From JAKBCQ01 sp021807585 (GTDB lineage Bacteria; Planctomycetota; Planctomycetia; Isosphaerales; Isosphaeraceae): 17,530 nt of DNA. Below the pieces are notes generated by a model. That model saw only the letters and a program-made list of their open reading frames with translations, did no database searches and was not told the DNA's origin. Position numbers and translations under genes: made by a program. The stretch covers positions 1 to 17,530 of the forward strand of contig DAHWFG010000093.1 in NCBI GenBank assembly GCA_027325115.1, in the 5' to 3' direction. Positions 15,138 through 17,530 of the stretch are shown one piece after another. How positions within the stretch are numbered: the stretch's first letter is position 1; each line of letters opens with the position of its first letter.

Positions 15138-17066
15138 ATGATCCGTATCGCCGCCCTCAAACAGCAAGATCGCGTTCAATCACAGGTTCAAATGAAACCC
15201 GACGATTCCGGAAAAGTGAACGATCCGACGACCAAAGACGATCCGTCCACAAATGCCGATCCCATTATCTATCTCGATCCGACGAAATTGGACGATCGTC
15301 CCCGCTCCGCGTCGGCCGATCTCATCCCCCTCCGCGCGCTCAACCAGGCGTGCTATTGCCCCAGGCTCTACTTCCTTCAATACGTCGATTCCGTTATGCC
15401 TATTAACGAATATGTGGAGGACGGAATCTTTCAGCACCGTCGCGTCGACGATCCCGCACTCGAGCTTCGCACGCGGAAAGACGGCGACGTTTTTCACACC
15501 CGGAGCGTCTCGCTTTCGTCCGAATCGCTCGGATTGACGGGAAAGCTTGATCTGATTGAGGAACGAGGCGACGAGATCGTTCCCATCGAATATAAGCGAT
15601 CGTCATGGCCGACAGGTCAGGAGGGGCGAATCGGCTACTGGGAAAACGACGCGATTCAACTTTGCGGCCAGGCGCTTTTACTCGAGGAAAACCTGGGAAA
15701 ACGCGTCGATCGCGGCGTGATCTATTACAAGGGATCGAAATCACGCGTCGACGTTCCCATCGACGAATCGCTCCGTGAGAAAACCCGCGCGACGATCGAA
15801 TTGATTCGCAAGCTCGATTCCGCCGACACGCCCCCCGAACCGCTTCCAGTCGAGCTCCGTCATCGGTGCCACGGGTGCTCGCTCGTCACAATCTGCTTGC
15901 CCGAGGAAACGCTCTTTTTAACCCGAATCGAGCCCTCCGAACCGGCCGTCCAAACCGATCAACATCAGCTCATCACAAAAAGCGATACCCCGATCCCCCT
16001 CGTTCTCCCCGATCTCGACGACGGCGCCGTCCTTTACGTGCAAGAACAAGGAGCTTATATCGGAAAACGAAGTGAACATCTCGTGATCAGTCGGAAAAGC
16101 GAGGAAATCCTCCGCGCCCCGATCACGTCGGTTCGCCAGGTCGTTCTTTTCGGCAATATCCAAATCTCAACACAAGCTCTCGCAACGCTCGCTCAACTCG
16201 AGATCCCCGTCGTTTTCCTGACGGTTTACGGCAAATTCATCGCGACGCTCAATCCCGCTCCGACCAAAAACGTATCGCTCCGCGCTCAACAATATCGCGC
16301 GTTCACCGATCAATCGCGGGCTCTTGAACTCTCGAAGCGGATCGTCGCCGCCAAAATCTCCAATCAAAGAACTTTATTGATGCGCTCGCTCCGGGCCCGC
16401 AACGCATCGGCCGCGGCGTCCGACGAATCGTCGCTCCGCGCCAGCGACGACCCCGCCGCGCGCGGCATGTTTGACATGCTCGCCAAGGTCGAACGCGCCG
16501 ATTCGCTCGCTTCGTTGTTGGGAATCGAGGGACAGGCCGCTGCGCTTTATTTCGGTTCGTTTAATCGCATGATTAAGCAACCCGAGGTCGGCGCGCCGTT
16601 TGATTTTCAATCGAGGAATCGACGTCCGCCGCGCGATCCCGTCAACGCGCTCCTTTCGTTCGCCTACGCGATCCTGGCCAAGGATTGCTTCTCCGTGGTT
16701 TGCACCGTCGGCTTCGATCCCTATCAAGGTTTTTATCACGCGGGGAGGCACGGTCGTCCGTCGTTGGCTCTCGATCTGATGGAGGAATTTCGATCGGTGA
16801 TCGCCGATTCGGTCGTCCTCACGCTTATCAACAACGGCTTGGTGACCGAACGCGATTTCATCATTTGGCGCGATGCTTGTCAGTTGTCGGAAGACGGTCG
16901 CAAGGTCTTTTTTCAGACGTACGAACAGCGTAAGGCCGCGGAAGCGACGCATCCCGTTTTCGGCTACAAGCTGAGCCTGAACCGGACGATCGAGGTGCAG
17001 GCGCGGCTTTTGGCTTCATATGTTCGCGGCGATTCGCCGCGTTATATCGGCTACACGGCGCGGTGA
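15138..17066 (+). CDS. cas4-cas1: Cas4-Cas1 fusion, CRISPR adaptation nuclease/integrase
   Basis: This 642-residue fusion joins the spacer-processing nuclease Cas4 to the integrase Cas1. Cas4 spans about 61-262. Its Fe-S cysteines are Cys74, Cys244, Cys247 and Cys253, and its RecB-type nuclease residues are Asp138 (GKLDL), Glu151 and Lys153 (IEYK) and Gln174. Cas1 spans about 285-642, with metal ligands Glu464 (GIEGQAA), His534 (GFYHAGRHGRPS) and Asp546/Glu549 (ALDLMEEF). All key residues are present, so both halves look active. Residues 1-60 are a hydrophilic, Asp/Pro-rich extension before Cas4, unusual in length and probably disordered. GAGGA lies six bases before the ATG. Cas4-Cas1 fusions are known from type I-G (formerly I-U) and some type V-B loci, where Cas4 selects PAM-bearing prespacers. 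No effector gene accompanies it within this window. Confidence 0.95.
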   Translation: MIRIAALKQQDRVQSQVQMKPDDSGKVNDPTTKDDPSTNADPIIYLDPTKLDDRPRSASADLIPLRALNQACYCPRLYFLQYVDSVMPINEYVEDGIFQHRRVDDPALELRTRKDGDVFHTRSVSLSSESLGLTGKLDLIEERGDEIVPIEYKRSSWPTGQEGRIGYWENDAIQLCGQALLLEENLGKRVDRGVIYYKGSKSRVDVPIDESLREKTRATIELIRKLDSADTPPEPLPVELRHRCHGCSLVTICLPEETLFLTRIEPSEPAVQTDQHQLITKSDTPIPLVLPDLDDGAVLYVQEQGAYIGKRSEHLVISRKSEEILRAPITSVRQVVLFGNIQISTQALATLAQLEIPVVFLTVYGKFIATLNPAPTKNVSLRAQQYRAFTDQSRALELSKRIVAAKISNQRTLLMRSLRARNASAAASDESSLRASDDPAARGMFDMLAKVERADSLASLLGIEGQAAALYFGSFNRMIKQPEVGAPFDFQSRNRRPPRDPVNALLSFAYAILAKDCFSVVCTVGFDPYQGFYHAGRHGRPSLALDLMEEFRSVIADSVVLTLINNGLVTERDFIIWRDACQLSEDGRKVFFQTYEQRKAAEATHPVFGYKLSLNRTIEVQARLLASYVRGDSPRYIGYTAR

Positions 17067-17137
17067 GGGAAACGCGACGAAAGAATATTATCAATCATTG
17101 ATTCGATGTTCGATATCAGCGATGATTTTCGATGAAT

Positions 17138-17144
17138 GAGGAGG
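17138..17144 (+). promoter_or_regulatory. Strong ribosome binding site for the small membrane protein
   Basis: GAGGAGG, an almost perfect Shine-Dalgarno sequence, ends eight bases before the ATG at 17153 and five before an in-frame GTG at 17150. It rules against the in-frame ATG at 17132, which lies upstream of it, and it is the best evidence that this small gene is translated. Confidence 0.65.
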
Positions 17145-17152
17145 TTTCCGTG

Positions 17153-17392
17153 ATGACTTTCAAAGCGTTTTACCAAATGATGATTCTTTTATTTTGGTTG
17201 ATCATGTTGATCGGCGGAACGGCCGGGGCGACGGTCTGGATCCGCGAACGATTCGCTGGTCGCCCGGCGAAACGAGGCAACGATTTGGTAGGTCGTTCGC
17301 CAGACTGGCCGGAGTCGAAAAACCAGATGTCTCGCCTTTCGATTTGCTCGACTCTTATCGTCGGCCGTCGACGAAATTCGGTTCCTAAATGA
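17153..17392 (+). CDS. Small single-pass membrane protein between cas4-cas1 and cas2
   Basis: This 79-residue protein is of unknown function. A single hydrophobic helix covers about residues 8-30 (from QMMILLFW through GATVWI), followed by a basic patch (RERFAGRPAKR). The tail to residue 79 is Ser/Arg-rich, and by the positive-inside rule it is probably cytoplasmic. No known domain or catalytic motif is seen. It lies in the same direction between the cas4-cas1 stop (86 bases upstream) and the cas2 start (24 bases downstream), which suggests co-expression with the adaptation genes. The tail reads less like native protein than a neighbouring frame, so a frameshift or alternative C terminus is possible. 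It might tether the adaptation complex to the membrane, but this is speculation; it may also be an unrelated passenger. Confidence 0.55.
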   Translation: MTFKAFYQMMILLFWLIMLIGGTAGATVWIRERFAGRPAKRGNDLVGRSPDWPESKNQMSRLSICSTLIVGRRRNSVPK

Positions 17393-17416
17393 TTCATATG
17401 ATAGGAATTACGGATC

Positions 17417-17530
17417 ATGGAAACGTTCATCGTCGCATACGATATCGCCGATTCCAAACGACTTCGCAAGGTCGCGAAGACGTGCGAGGATTTCGGCCTG
17501 AGGAGGCAATTCTCGGTGTTTTTTTGCCGG
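17417..17530 (+). CDS. cas2: Cas2, N-terminal part, cut by the window edge
   Basis: Only the first 38 residues are in the window. They begin METFIVAYDIADSKRL and continue to QFSVFFCR. This matches the first beta-alpha-beta unit of the Cas2 ferredoxin-like fold: the YDI strand with the conserved Asp9, a basic helix (KRLRKVAKTCEDFG), and the second strand, which normally reads like QxSVFxC. Cas2 dimerises and bridges two Cas1 dimers in the spacer integration complex. An in-frame TAG at 17402 fixes ATG 17417 as the only available start; AGGA at 17403-17406 is a weak ribosome binding site. The full protein is normally about 90-100 residues, so more than half lies beyond the edge. Confidence 0.92.
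   Translation, partial: METFIVAYDIADSKRLRKVAKTCEDFGLRRQFSVFFCR

Noticed and set aside
13860..17530. CRISPR repeat-spacer array near the cas genes
   Set aside because: No direct repeat of about 25-40 bases recurs at regular spacing in any gap here. If present, the array lies beyond the right edge.
1..17530. Frequent CGATCG and GCGATCGC words as a dispersed repeat
   Set aside because: They appear mostly inside codons for Asp-Arg, Ile and Ala-Ile pairs and look like genome-wide word bias rather than an ordered repeat.

Overview
The window reads as moderately G+C-rich bacterial chromosome, most likely from a planctomycete (Planctomycetota; an Isosphaerales-like member is a guess). The best taxonomic marker is the gene at 2933-4048. 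It has the prepilin-like N terminus and the late His-x9-Asp-Gly signature of the DUF1559 family, which is greatly expanded in planctomycetes. The small lipoprotein before it and the seven-heme, membrane-anchored cytochrome at the left edge fit that assignment.

Layout. (1) 52-1305, minus strand: a multiheme c-type cytochrome. (2) 1306-1618: a divergent intergenic region with a good sigma70-type promoter reading right. (3) 1619-4048, plus strand: a GntR/FCD regulator, a small lipoprotein and a DUF1559 protein. (4) 4180-13859, plus strand: a tightly packed carbohydrate cluster of eight genes. In order these are an exported GH36-type alpha-galactosidase, a GalD-like enolase-superfamily dehydratase, a D-2-hydroxyacid dehydrogenase, an SDR, an RbsC-like permease, a sugar-binding lipoprotein, an RbsA-like double ATPase and a UlaG-like metallo-beta-lactamase-fold hydrolase. 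Four junctions are ATGA or GTGA overlaps. (5) 14090-17530, plus strand: a CRISPR adaptation module made of a WYL-domain regulator, a Cas4-Cas1 fusion, a 79-residue single-pass membrane protein and the first 38 residues of Cas2, cut by the window edge.

How the genes may work together. The carbohydrate cluster contains a hydrolase, a complete three-part sugar ABC importer and the enzyme types of an oxidative, non-phosphorylating route: an SDR sugar dehydrogenase, a lactonase-like MBL protein and a sugar-acid dehydratase. With alpha-galactosidase at the head, the simplest hypothesis is release and uptake of galactose or a related sugar, oxidation to an aldonolactone, hydrolysis and dehydration. 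The kinase and aldolase that would finish a De Ley-Doudoroff-type route are not here, and the 2-hydroxyacid dehydrogenase has no fixed place in it. The GntR/FCD protein is the likely local regulator and its own promoter carries a GntR-like site.

The most interesting part is the right end. Adaptation genes (cas4-cas1, cas2) sit behind a WYL regulator, with no effector genes on the upstream side. A small membrane protein with a strong ribosome binding site lies between cas4-cas1 and cas2. No CRISPR array is inside the window, so the subtype cannot be settled from this sequence.
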